64,000 nucleotides of DNA, taken from the NCBI RefSeq assembly GCF_032714475.1, contig NZ_JAWDKD010000021.1:147701-211700 (forward strand). The letters run 5' to 3'. Origin of the DNA: Methanolapillus africanus (GTDB lineage Archaea; Halobacteriota; Methanosarcinia; Methanosarcinales; Methanosarcinaceae). Below the pieces are notes generated by a model. It saw only the letters and a list, made by a program, of their open reading frames with translations, made no database searches and was not told the origin of the DNA. A program made the translations under genes and the position numbers. Each line of letters begins with the position of its first letter. Position 1 is the stretch's first letter. Shown here one piece after another: positions 8,097 through 16,171 of this stretch.

Positions 8097-11000
8097 ATGA
8101 AAAAAATAGGTACATTTTTTGTATTGCTTCTTTTACTGCTTTCGATGATACCGGTGATGCCGGCCATGGCAGACAGCAGCAGCGAATGGAACGGATACAC
8201 GCTGATTGCCAAGACGACCAGCAACTCTAGCGCAATTAACTATGAATTTTTGAATGTTCCGAATGGCGAATATTTGATTATTGCCCGAGATTGGATTATG
8301 AGCAAGGATTACGTGCAATATCGCCGCATCGAAGTTAAAGACGGAGCTGTTACAGTCCCGGAGTTTTCATTAGTAAGCCTGGCAAGTAATACGGAATTGG
8401 AACCATATTACGACATTTATGATGCAACTAAAGATTTGACAGCAGCCGGTGGCGGTACATATACGGTCAATGGAACTGTTAGAACAACAAGCGGTCCGCG
8501 ATCAGGTTCAACCGTTCTTTTATTAAAAGAGCCGCCGACCGTAGATATCTCGAATTATAAAGTTGTTTCCGCCACCACAAGCAATGCCGTTGCAGACGGT
8601 CCGAATTTTGAACTGACAAATGTTTCCGCCGGACATTATGTGGTTTTGGCCGGATGGATCATGGGGTCGACATATTATGTCTCGACAACCGAGGTATCGG
8701 TGGATTCCGACACCGGAAACATCCAGGATTACGGAGAGATTAACGTCATAAAATCGGACGCAGCAAGCGACCCGATTCGTGATTTGTTTATTCAGCTGAA
8801 AGACACGGAAGATACAAACGATGCAACAGCAGGCGGCATGTACAACATTACCGGCGTTGCAAACTACACAACATCCGCCGGACTTGTCAAATCCCGGGCA
8901 AGTACAAAAATTATCCTGCTTCAATCGCCGGTCATTGCCGACGTTTCTGAAAGAACCGAAGGAACGATATCCAAAATAACGGTCACCGCATTGGGAGACG
9001 AATCGGTGACAGTAACATACACCGACAAAGACGGAAAAGTTTCATCAACAAAAGCATCGGACCAGAAATCAAATGGTGCTTACACATTTTCAATTGATAA
9101 AGAGAACCTGCCGGCCGGAAGAACAGATGTGACCGTGACGGCCAAAAACGGAAATTACATTTCCAAAAAAACAGTTGCTGTTATTAATGCGGACCCGGCT
9201 TTGCTGAACGTTCCGAAAAAAGTCGTTATCATCAGCGGTTATGAAACCCACAACAAAATCATTCAGGAGTTGGCCGCCGATTATACTACTCAAAATGTGG
9301 AATTGGTGTCCATTGAGACGAAAAAAGTCCCGAGCATGAGCCAAGCCGAAATTGATGCGGCACTTGAAGGCGCAGATGTCATCACCATTCACATGGTTTC
9401 AACCACACCGACTTGGAATGATTTGGAATCCGCCATTAAAAACCAAACAAAAAAAGGTGCAACAGTTACTCTTTTTGACGACAATTCTACACGTTATACA
9501 ACATCTTACGGAACTTACGCACGCAAATCCATCCCCGGAATTTCGGATACGACAGCCAACGCCGACAAATATCAAGCCAAAATTTCAGACTATTGGTCCA
9601 ACACGCCTTACGACCATTCCAATCTGGAACAAATGATCAACATGATTTTAATCGACTTTTACGGCCGGTACGATTTGCCGGCGCCCAATGAACCGGTGAC
9701 ATTGCCGCTCAAAGCCATTTATCACCCGAATATGGAAATGTCAATGGGTTCCGTTTTTGAAGCAAATTATACAGACTATATTAATTGGTACAAAACAAAC
9801 GATGTCAAATGGGACGGAGAAGAACAGCCCATCACTTACGATGCGTCCAAACCGACCGTCGCCATCGCCTTTTACAAATCTTATTTCCCGGACAAAATGG
9901 AACCGATCGCCAAGCTCATTGAAGAACTTGAGAAAACGGGCGTGAACGTCGTCGCCGCTTATTGCGAATCGCCGACATCCTTTGACACCGCCGACAGCGG
10001 CGGCGCTTATTTCATCGCCGGTGAAACAGATATTGTTTTGAACTACCGGTACATCGGAGAACACCGTTTCAACCAAACAAACTTGGACATTCCGGTTTTC
10101 AACATTTTGATTGTCGACTCGGCCGCCGACTGGGAAACATCCACCCATCCACTCGGCAACAGTTCCACGAAATTGGTCAACCAGGAACTTCAAGGATTTA
10201 TTGACCCGATTGCAATTGTTTCAACTGAAGTGATCGACGGCGCCACGGTTACAAAACCAATGAATGAACAAATCGATTGGTTCGTCAGCCGCATCAACGC
10301 GCAAATTAACCTTCAGCAAACCGCCAACGCCGACAAAAATATCGCTGTTGTTTACTATGACCACGGCGGCGGCAAAGCCAATATCGGCGCGTCTTATTTG
10401 GATGTTCCGAACAGCACCGTCGAGCTGCTGAAAGGCATGGAAACGGCCGGATACAACATTGACACGTCAAAGGCACCCGATGCCGACGCCCTCATTCAGT
10501 CCATGCTCGCTCAAGGAATTAACGTTGGCGGCTGGGCACCCGGAGAACTTAAAAAATTGGTCGGCGACGTCAGCATTCCGGAAAACACCGATATTTATGA
10601 TAACGGAAAAGCTGTTTTCATTTCCAAAACCCTTTATTTGGAATGGTTCCGCGACGTTTATTTGGGCGATTGGTTTGAAGCGACGATCGCCGGTTTGGAC
10701 CCGGCGGAACAAACCTCAAAGAGAACGGCTCAAGAACAACTGTACCAAAGCAAACTGAAAGAAGTGGAAGACCTTTGGGGAACGGCACCCGGCAACATCA
10801 TGGTGTACCAAGACAAATACATCATCATTCCGTACATCGACGTCACCGACGAATCCGGCACCGGAGACGGACGCGTCATTTTGACGCCGCAGCCGTCGCG
10901 CGGAAATGCCGAAAGCATTGAAGTGATGTACCACGACACCAACATTCCGCCGAATCACCAATATATCGCCTTTTACCTGTGGCTCCAACACAAGAATGAT

Positions 11001-13805
11001 TTGCAATCCGCTCCGCAAGAACTCGGATTTGACGCGGACGCCATTATTCACCTGGGCCGCCACGGTACGCAGGAATGGCTCCCCGGAAAAGAAACGGCAT
11101 TGTCCAGATATGACTGGCCGGCCGTGATGGCCGGACACGTGCCGATTATTTATCCGTACATTGTGGACGGCGTCGGCGAAGGAATGACAGCCAAGAGGCG
11201 TGGAAACGCGGTTCTTGTCGACCACATGACGCCGGCAATCATTTACGCCGAACTCTACGGCGATTACGCCATACTGAGCGGCAAGATTCAATCTTACCAA
11301 TCGCTCCAGGACGGCGACACCAAAAATGAAACGAAAGCAACGATCATCACTCTGTTGAACACGACTGCTATTGACATCCGGCTCGGAAAAACAAAAGCCC
11401 AACTGACCGGCATGGACAACGCGGATTTCGAGAAAGAGTTGGAGAAAGTGGACGACGTTTTGGAAGATTTGAGATCAAGCTACATGCCGTACGGACTTCA
11501 CATCCTTGGAAAGCCGATGGAAGGAGATGTGTTGGTACAAATGGTCTATTCCATGATGGGCGCCAACTATGTCAATAATGTAACGAACGCCGGCTTGAGT
11601 CAATCACAAGCTTACAGTTTGCTGAAGCAGGCTGTTTTGGATGGCGAGTCGCCAAAAGGTATTGCAGCCGGACTTTCAATCTCTTCTGACAACAAATACA
11701 TTTTAACCAAAGAACTGAACCGCGCCAGAGAATATGGAAACTATTTGGGAAAGCCGCTTTCCTTACCTGACTCCGTGGAAGTGATCTATTATAAACTGGA
11801 TATTTCAGACACGGAATCATATTCCAAAAACGCAACTGCTGCCGGTTTGACGGAGAGCCAAGCCTATTCCATTTTAACCGACGTCGTTGTCAATAGTAAG
11901 ACGCCGGAAGAAGCTTTATCGACTTATTCAACGCTGACACCGGCACAAAAAACAAGCTTGACGGCGGACTTAACAAAAGCAATTCAGTATAAAAATGAAT
12001 TCTCAAAGCATGACCGAGAAATCGATCAAATTTTAAACGCCCTCAATGGAAAATATATTGAGTCCAAAGTCGGCGGCGACCCTGTTTCCCGGCCGCACGT
12101 GATGCCGACCGGCGGCAACTTCCAAACCATCGACCAACGGCTTGTTCCGTCCAAAGAGGCTTGGGACGTCGCCGTCAAACTCACGGACGAATTGCTGAGA
12201 AAATATTACGAAGAGCATGGCGAGTGGCCGAAATCCATTGCTTTTGTTCTTTGGGCCGGTGAAACCACTCGTCACGAAGGTGTGATGGAAGCGCAAATCA
12301 TGTACTTGATAGGCGTCAAACCGAAATGGAGCAGCACAAATATCGTGGATGCTTCCAACTTTGAAGCGATTCCGGCCGCCGACTTAAAAGTAACGCTCAG
12401 CAACGGAACGGTTGTTCAAAGACCACGCATCGACGTTGTCGTTGAGATTTCCGGTCTTTACCGCGACACTTTCCCGGACAAAGTTTTGATGCTTGACCGC
12501 GCCGTTCGTTTCACTTACACGCTCGACGGCACCAATTACATCAAAGAAAATACGGACGCTTTGATCAGTAAGGGATATTCCAAAGACCAATCGCTTTCCA
12601 GAGTCTTCGGACCGGCTGCCGATACCTACGGCGTCGGCATGGAAACAGCTATCGGTTCAACCAACACCTGGGACGACAACAACAAATTGGCGGACTTCTT
12701 CATTTCCAGAATGGGATACGTCTACAACAGTCTCGGCAGCTGGGGATCGGAAAACAACCAACAGCTTTACAAAGACAACTTGGGCAAAGTCGACGCGACG
12801 GTGATGAGCCGTTCGTCTCCGCTTTACGGCGTCCTTGACAACGACGACGTCTACCAATATTTGGGCGGCCTTAATTTGGCAGTTGAAAAATCAAGAGCTG
12901 ACGGCAAAAAGCCGGACTCGTACATTACAAACCTCCAAAGAGCCGGCGGCGCCGAGATGACAACACTTGGGGATTACTTGGGCAACGAATTGATTTCAAG
13001 ACCGCTCAACCCGAAATGGCAGGAAGGTATGCGTGAGCACGGTTATGCCGGCGCCCGCGAAATGGACAAAGCCATTGAAAATCTGTGGGGCTGGGCGGCA
13101 TTAAATCCGGACTTGATCACAGACAAAATGTGGAACGACATTTATGAGGCGCTTTTGACCGGAGACAACGAAGAATGGCTCAAAAATGATCCGAACAACG
13201 CGTACAGCTATCAATCTGCCGTCGCCCGTATGCTTCAAGTGGCGACCAAAGAAGACGGCAAATACTGGAACGCCGATTCAGCCGTTCTGAACGATTTGAT
13301 CAACCAATATGTTGACTCCGTCGTCCAGCATGGCGTCGCCTGCTGTGACCACACCTGTGGCAACCCGTTCTTTGATCAGTTCATCGCGGGACAAATGTCT
13401 GTGGCCGGCGTCAGTGAAGAAAAGCAAAAGCAATTCTTGGACACATTGAAATTGGCCACCGAACGCGAGATTGAACCCACCCCCGGATCCAAAACTTCCG
13501 GCGGAAGCGGCGGTGGCTTTGGAACGGCGGCTGTTGTCAGCGGCGATTCCGGCGGCGAGGGCGGCGAAAGTAGCGACACCCCGGACCAAGGAGACGCCGG
13601 CGCCGGTTACGGCACCGACCTCGGACAAAAATCCGGCAACGTGGAAGGCTACCAAATGATTGAAAAGACGGCGGACGGAGCGGCCTCAGCCATTCGCGAC
13701 TTCATGGAAAATCCGACTTTTTCGGCCTCCAGCTTTGTCGCGATTGCGCTTGTGATTTTGGCCGTCGGTGCTATATTCTACGGCCAAAGAAAGAAAAACA
13801 TGTAA
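8097..13805 (+). CDS. secreted CobN/HmuS-like chelatase, C-terminal anchor
   Basis: 1902 aa from the ATG at 8097; GTGAG lies just upstream, and an in-frame GTG at 8088 would add three residues. Residues 1-25 are a signal peptide ending PAMA. Next come two similar beta-rich repeats (about 30-160 and 160-285) and an Ig-like unit (about 285-365). The CobN/magnesium-chelatase-H core follows, with HLGRHGTQEWLPG near residue 985. HGVACC-x-H-x-CGNP starts at H1745. A Ser/Gly-rich linker and one transmembrane helix ending QRKKNM close the protein, so the catalytic part is outside the cell. Family knowledge: HmuS, a CobN relative, removes metal from tetrapyrroles during haem use. Substrate here is unknown. 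Confidence 0.85.
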   Translation: MKKIGTFFVLLLLLLSMIPVMPAMADSSSEWNGYTLIAKTTSNSSAINYEFLNVPNGEYLIIARDWIMSKDYVQYRRIEVKDGAVTVPEFSLVSLASNTELEPYYDIYDATKDLTAAGGGTYTVNGTVRTTSGPRSGSTVLLLKEPPTVDISNYKVVSATTSNAVADGPNFELTNVSAGHYVVLAGWIMGSTYYVSTTEVSVDSDTGNIQDYGEINVIKSDAASDPIRDLFIQLKDTEDTNDATAGGMYNITGVANYTTSAGLVKSRASTKIILLQSPVIADVSERTEGTISKITVTALGDESVTVTYTDKDGKVSSTKASDQKSNGAYTFSIDKENLPAGRTDVTVTAKNGNYISKKTVAVINADPALLNVPKKVVIISGYETHNKIIQELAADYTTQNVELVSIETKKVPSMSQAEIDAALEGADVITIHMVSTTPTWNDLESAIKNQTKKGATVTLFDDNSTRYTTSYGTYARKSIPGISDTTANADKYQAKISDYWSNTPYDHSNLEQMINMILIDFYGRYDLPAPNEPVTLPLKAIYHPNMEMSMGSVFEANYTDYINWYKTNDVKWDGEEQPITYDASKPTVAIAFYKSYFPDKMEPIAKLIEELEKTGVNVVAAYCESPTSFDTADSGGAYFIAGETDIVLNYRYIGEHRFNQTNLDIPVFNILIVDSAADWETSTHPLGNSSTKLVNQELQGFIDPIAIVSTEVIDGATVTKPMNEQIDWFVSRINAQINLQQTANADKNIAVVYYDHGGGKANIGASYLDVPNSTVELLKGMETAGYNIDTSKAPDADALIQSMLAQGINVGGWAPGELKKLVGDVSIPENTDIYDNGKAVFISKTLYLEWFRDVYLGDWFEATIAGLDPAEQTSKRTAQEQLYQSKLKEVEDLWGTAPGNIMVYQDKYIIIPYIDVTDESGTGDGRVILTPQPSRGNAESIEVMYHDTNIPPNHQYIAFYLWLQHKNDLQSAPQELGFDADAIIHLGRHGTQEWLPGKETALSRYDWPAVMAGHVPIIYPYIVDGVGEGMTAKRRGNAVLVDHMTPAIIYAELYGDYAILSGKIQSYQSLQDGDTKNETKATIITLLNTTAIDIRLGKTKAQLTGMDNADFEKELEKVDDVLEDLRSSYMPYGLHILGKPMEGDVLVQMVYSMMGANYVNNVTNAGLSQSQAYSLLKQAVLDGESPKGIAAGLSISSDNKYILTKELNRAREYGNYLGKPLSLPDSVEVIYYKLDISDTESYSKNATAAGLTESQAYSILTDVVVNSKTPEEALSTYSTLTPAQKTSLTADLTKAIQYKNEFSKHDREIDQILNALNGKYIESKVGGDPVSRPHVMPTGGNFQTIDQRLVPSKEAWDVAVKLTDELLRKYYEEHGEWPKSIAFVLWAGETTRHEGVMEAQIMYLIGVKPKWSSTNIVDASNFEAIPAADLKVTLSNGTVVQRPRIDVVVEISGLYRDTFPDKVLMLDRAVRFTYTLDGTNYIKENTDALISKGYSKDQSLSRVFGPAADTYGVGMETAIGSTNTWDDNNKLADFFISRMGYVYNSLGSWGSENNQQLYKDNLGKVDATVMSRSSPLYGVLDNDDVYQYLGGLNLAVEKSRADGKKPDSYITNLQRAGGAEMTTLGDYLGNELISRPLNPKWQEGMREHGYAGAREMDKAIENLWGWAALNPDLITDKMWNDIYEALLTGDNEEWLKNDPNNAYSYQSAVARMLQVATKEDGKYWNADSAVLNDLINQYVDSVVQHGVACCDHTCGNPFFDQFIAGQMSVAGVSEEKQKQFLDTLKLATEREIEPTPGSKTSGGSGGGFGTAAVVSGDSGGEGGESSDTPDQGDAGAGYGTDLGQKSGNVEGYQMIEKTADGAASAIRDFMENPTFSASSFVAIALVILAVGAIFYGQRKKNM

Positions 13806-13811
13806 ATCGAC

Positions 13812-13882
13812 AACGAAAAAATGAAAGGAAAAGAGTTCAATTGGATTGTTTTTCTTTCATCTTTCTTTTTTCATTTTTCGTT
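13812..13882 (+). terminator. Terminator-like inverted repeat after first chelatase
   Basis: AACGAAAAAATGAAA (from 13812) is mirrored by TTTCATTTTTCGTT ending near 13882, with pyrimidine-rich sequence around the second arm. Located directly after the TAA. Confidence 0.55.
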
Positions 13883-14040
13883 CTTTTCCAAGGAGTTGTA
13901 TTTTTTAACGGAAATTTATCAATTATACTTGATTTAGATTTATAAAAAAGCATAATTTTATAAATTAAACTTTTTTTAACAAAAAATGAACACCAATTGA
14001 ACGTTAGTCAAAAAGATAACACATATTTCCCATTTGAATA

Positions 14041-14053
14041 GATATATATACTT
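14041..14053 (+). promoter_or_regulatory. TATA box ahead of candidate ncRNA
   Basis: GATATATATACTT with no open reading frame of quality behind it. It would place a transcription start near 14068-14075, at the left edge of the structured segment. Confidence 0.5.
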
Positions 14054-14074
14054 TTGACAGTATTAGTTGAGTGA

Positions 14075-14440
14075 TAAGAGACCTTTGGGTCATTTCTTTT
14101 AAATTTAAAAACCGGTTGAGTTTTCTTTTTTCCTCAACACGATTATTGACGTTGCGCCTGTTGCGGGGTATAATCTCCGTGCCGCTTTTTGTTTTTCAAA
14201 AAGCATCAGACGACGGTTTAAGTCCGTCGGGCGGCAAATCTGACATCCGTTTCAGAAAAAAACGATACCCCAGAAATAGGAAAAAACAACAACAAACAAA
14301 ACAAACTTTACCCGTCAAAAGGTAAACCATTCATCAAAATAGATTCGGGAATCCCGGCCGCGGTGCAACGCGGCCGAGACATTTACCCCAAATACGCTTG
14401 AGAAAAGATGTCCTGCAGCGTAAAGAGGCAAGTTCAATTT
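14075..14440 (+). ncRNA. candidate structured RNA, unknown class
   Basis: No convincing gene covers this stretch, but nested helices do. Stem 14165-14171/14265-14271 (GGGGTAT/ATACCCC) encloses 14180-14185/14231-14236 (TGCCGC/GCGGCA), which in turn encloses 14186-14191/14197-14202 and 14211-14216/14224-14229 (CGACGG/CCGTCG). A further hairpin, TCTGA/TCAGA (14239-14243/14252-14256), sits between. Flanking hairpins: GTTGAG/CTCAAC (14115-14138), TTTACC/GGTAAA (14307-14326), the 8-bp CGGCCGCG/CGCGGCCG with loop GTGCAA (14355-14376), and GACAT/ATGTC (14378-14412). I looked for RNase P, SRP and cobalamin-riboswitch signatures and did not see them. Ends are approximate. Confidence 0.5.
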
Positions 14441-14816
14441 ATCGGATATTCGGATATAATTCTTCCGCCGAAACTTCTCTTTTGCTTTTTTCTTTTCCCG
14501 CGCGCCTTTGGAGCGTCGAATTCCACCACGAGAATATTCCCGAATCTTATTTTAACCGAATTTCGCCGGCCGTTTAAAATCCCGACTCGTTCCTCGAAAA
14601 ACCCCTCGGACAAGATCAAAAACGACCTCGACGTTGTTTAAAACCGACAATAGACCCTCAAGCAACATTCAAACTCCAAAATAAAACGCCGGCGAGATTC
14701 GGGTCAAAATAAAAACAAAGCAGCAGAAGCCGTCGAAAAATGAAAAACGGGGGATGCGAAAATAAAATTAATAAAATAAAAATCAATCAAAAAAATAAGT
14801 CAAAAATATATCAAGC
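14441..14816. other. Gene-free stretch between candidate RNAs
   Basis: Mixed-composition DNA with only short, low-quality frames on both strands. It includes a TTCGG...CCGAA-type imperfect hairpin near 14448-14475. I see no gene here. Confidence 0.5.
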
Positions 14817-14873
14817 GCCGCTTTACAAGATGAAAACGCTGAAAAGCGAAACGGTTCAAACCCGTTGGGCGGC
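14817..14873 (+). other. tRNA-like fold without anticodon arm
   Basis: GCCGCTT (14817-14823) can pair with GGGCGGC (14867-14873) as a 7-bp acceptor-like stem with two G-U pairs. Inside are a CGCT-GAAA-AGCG tetraloop hairpin and a T-arm-like AACGG-TTCAAAC-CCGTT hairpin matching the GGTTCAAACC B-box. Total 57 nt, too short for a tRNA and with no anticodon or D arm. May be chance or part of a larger RNA. Confidence 0.3.
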
Positions 14874-14920
14874 AAAAATCATGAAATCGTCCGAAAAATC
14901 ACAAAATAAAAAACGGATTC

Positions 14921-14942
14921 CGGTCATGTTCCCGCATGACCG
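14921..14942. other. 8-bp perfect hairpin
   Basis: CGGTCATG (14921-14928) / CATGACCG (14935-14942) with a 6-nt loop, in the gene-free region. No T-run follows, so not an obvious terminator. Confidence 0.5.
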
Positions 14943-15117
14943 AAACGAAATCTTAGGATGGACAAAGTTGTCTTAAATTGTATACAAATCAGAAAAAAGT
15001 TCCTCTTGGAACGCAATTTAAAGAACGGGTTTTTAGTTAATAAACCTTTCTTCAAGTTGTCAATCATTATTTGATTAATATAATTTTTCAGACAAATATC
15101 TCCTTGATTTTGTTTCA

Positions 15118-15183
15118 CGCCGCCTCATGGTGGAATTGGAATTCGGTTTTTGATTGGCCGACAACCTGAGCGGCGTTTTTTCG
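15118..15183 (+). promoter_or_regulatory. Leader hairpin with T6, possible attenuator
   Basis: ACGCCGCCTCA (about 15118-15128) pairs, with one bulge, to TGAGCGGCG, followed by TTTTTT. A TATA-like TTAATATAATT lies at about 15075-15085 and the next gene starts at 15255. The terminator-like hairpin would therefore sit in that gene's leader. Confidence 0.45.
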
Positions 15184-15254
15184 AACGGTTTCGAAGAATC
15201 GAGACGTGAAAACGTAAATGAAACTTAAATAAAAAATCAAAGGAGATTTTTAAA

Positions 15255-16007
15255 ATGAAATTAACAAAAATTTTAATCCTTGCCCTTGTGGCCATGTTGG
15301 TTTTAACAGTTGCCCCGATGGCAATGGCCGGAAACGGCAATGACCAAGGCGGTAACAACAACAACCAAGGCGGTAACAACAACAACCAAGGCAATGGCAA
15401 CAACAGCACCGGCGCTAACCCGGTTACCGGCGGTTCTAATACAGTTGCTGCAAAAGGCACAGCAGCGAATCCGTACAAAATCTTGTATCTTGGATGGAGC
15501 TGGAACGGTACAAACTGGACAACGGGCTTGCCGGACTCCGGCAAAAGCATGGGCTTCTACACAGGAGCAACGCAACACGGCGTTTCCACATACAACTTCA
15601 GCTACAACGGTATCTACTACACACACGTGTACTGCGATTTTGATTCTTGGAATACCACCGTCATCCCAGCATCATTCTACGACAGCAGTGTAATGGGACA
15701 AGATTATGATCTGTACATCGGTGACATGTTCTACTCCAGTTACTACAACGGCCTCAATACAAACTACTTAAATGCGATGGATGCCGAATTTAATGGTTCC
15801 TCCACATTCACGGCATCTGTTTTTGCAAGCTACAACAATCAAACCTGGGCACCGAGCTACTTTGACTACAAAGACACGCTTGCTCTGACTCCCAATGCGT
15901 CTGATGATGCTGAATGGTTTGATGAATGTTTGACACTTTCAGGAGCAACAGCAGAATCCGCAGCCTGGAGCCAATATTTGGTTTTGATTGACGGATACTT
16001 TAACTAA
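15255..16007 (+). CDS. secreted 250-aa protein related to the CobN N-domain
   Basis: Signal peptide (residues 1-26, ending PMAMA), then an Asn/Gly/Gln-rich low-complexity linker with repeated GGNNNNQ (about 27-60), then an aromatic-rich domain beginning YKILYLGWSWNG. That opening resembles the NITYVGF and NILYVGYDFGG openings of the two N-terminal domains of the chelatase encoded next. Later, YDLYIGDMF parallels their VDVIILDGFF strand. GGAG precedes the ATG. No membrane anchor is visible, so it may be released or bind the surface chelatase. A perfect palindrome terminator follows. Function unknown; a substrate- or partner-binding role is inference from position and similarity by eye. Confidence 0.75.
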   Translation: MKLTKILILALVAMLVLTVAPMAMAGNGNDQGGNNNNQGGNNNNQGNGNNSTGANPVTGGSNTVAAKGTAANPYKILYLGWSWNGTNWTTGLPDSGKSMGFYTGATQHGVSTYNFSYNGIYYTHVYCDFDSWNTTVIPASFYDSSVMGQDYDLYIGDMFYSSYYNGLNTNYLNAMDAEFNGSSTFTASVFASYNNQTWAPSYFDYKDTLALTPNASDDAEWFDECLTLSGATAESAAWSQYLVLIDGYFN

Positions 16008-16079
16008 AATATTGATTCTGCCATGTGAAAACAATCTGATTTTAGGTGTTTGGACATGGCGTTCTCAATGCATTAGTTT

Positions 16080-16112
16080 GCGGCAGCAATTGCTGCCGCA
16101 TTTTAATTTTTA
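16080..16112 (+). terminator. Palindromic terminator
   Basis: GCGGCAGCAA/TTGCTGCCGC (16080-16099), a perfect 10-bp inverted repeat, followed by ATTTTAATTTTT. Confidence 0.75.
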
Positions 16113-16171
16113 AAATTTTTGGATTTTGTTAGCTATTTTTACAAGGGAATTGAAAAATGGAGGAATGAAAA

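Noticed and set aside
14071..14325. 84-aa frame in the gene-free region
   Set aside because: Basic, low-quality sequence lying across the nested helices; no ribosome-binding site and no family.
14075..14440. RNase P RNA, SRP RNA or cobalamin riboswitch
   Set aside because: The conserved blocks of these RNAs are not seen; only generic helices are visible.
14740..14976. 78-aa Lys/Asn-rich frame
   Set aside because: Composition follows the local AT-rich DNA and it overlaps the tRNA-like fold; no support as a gene.
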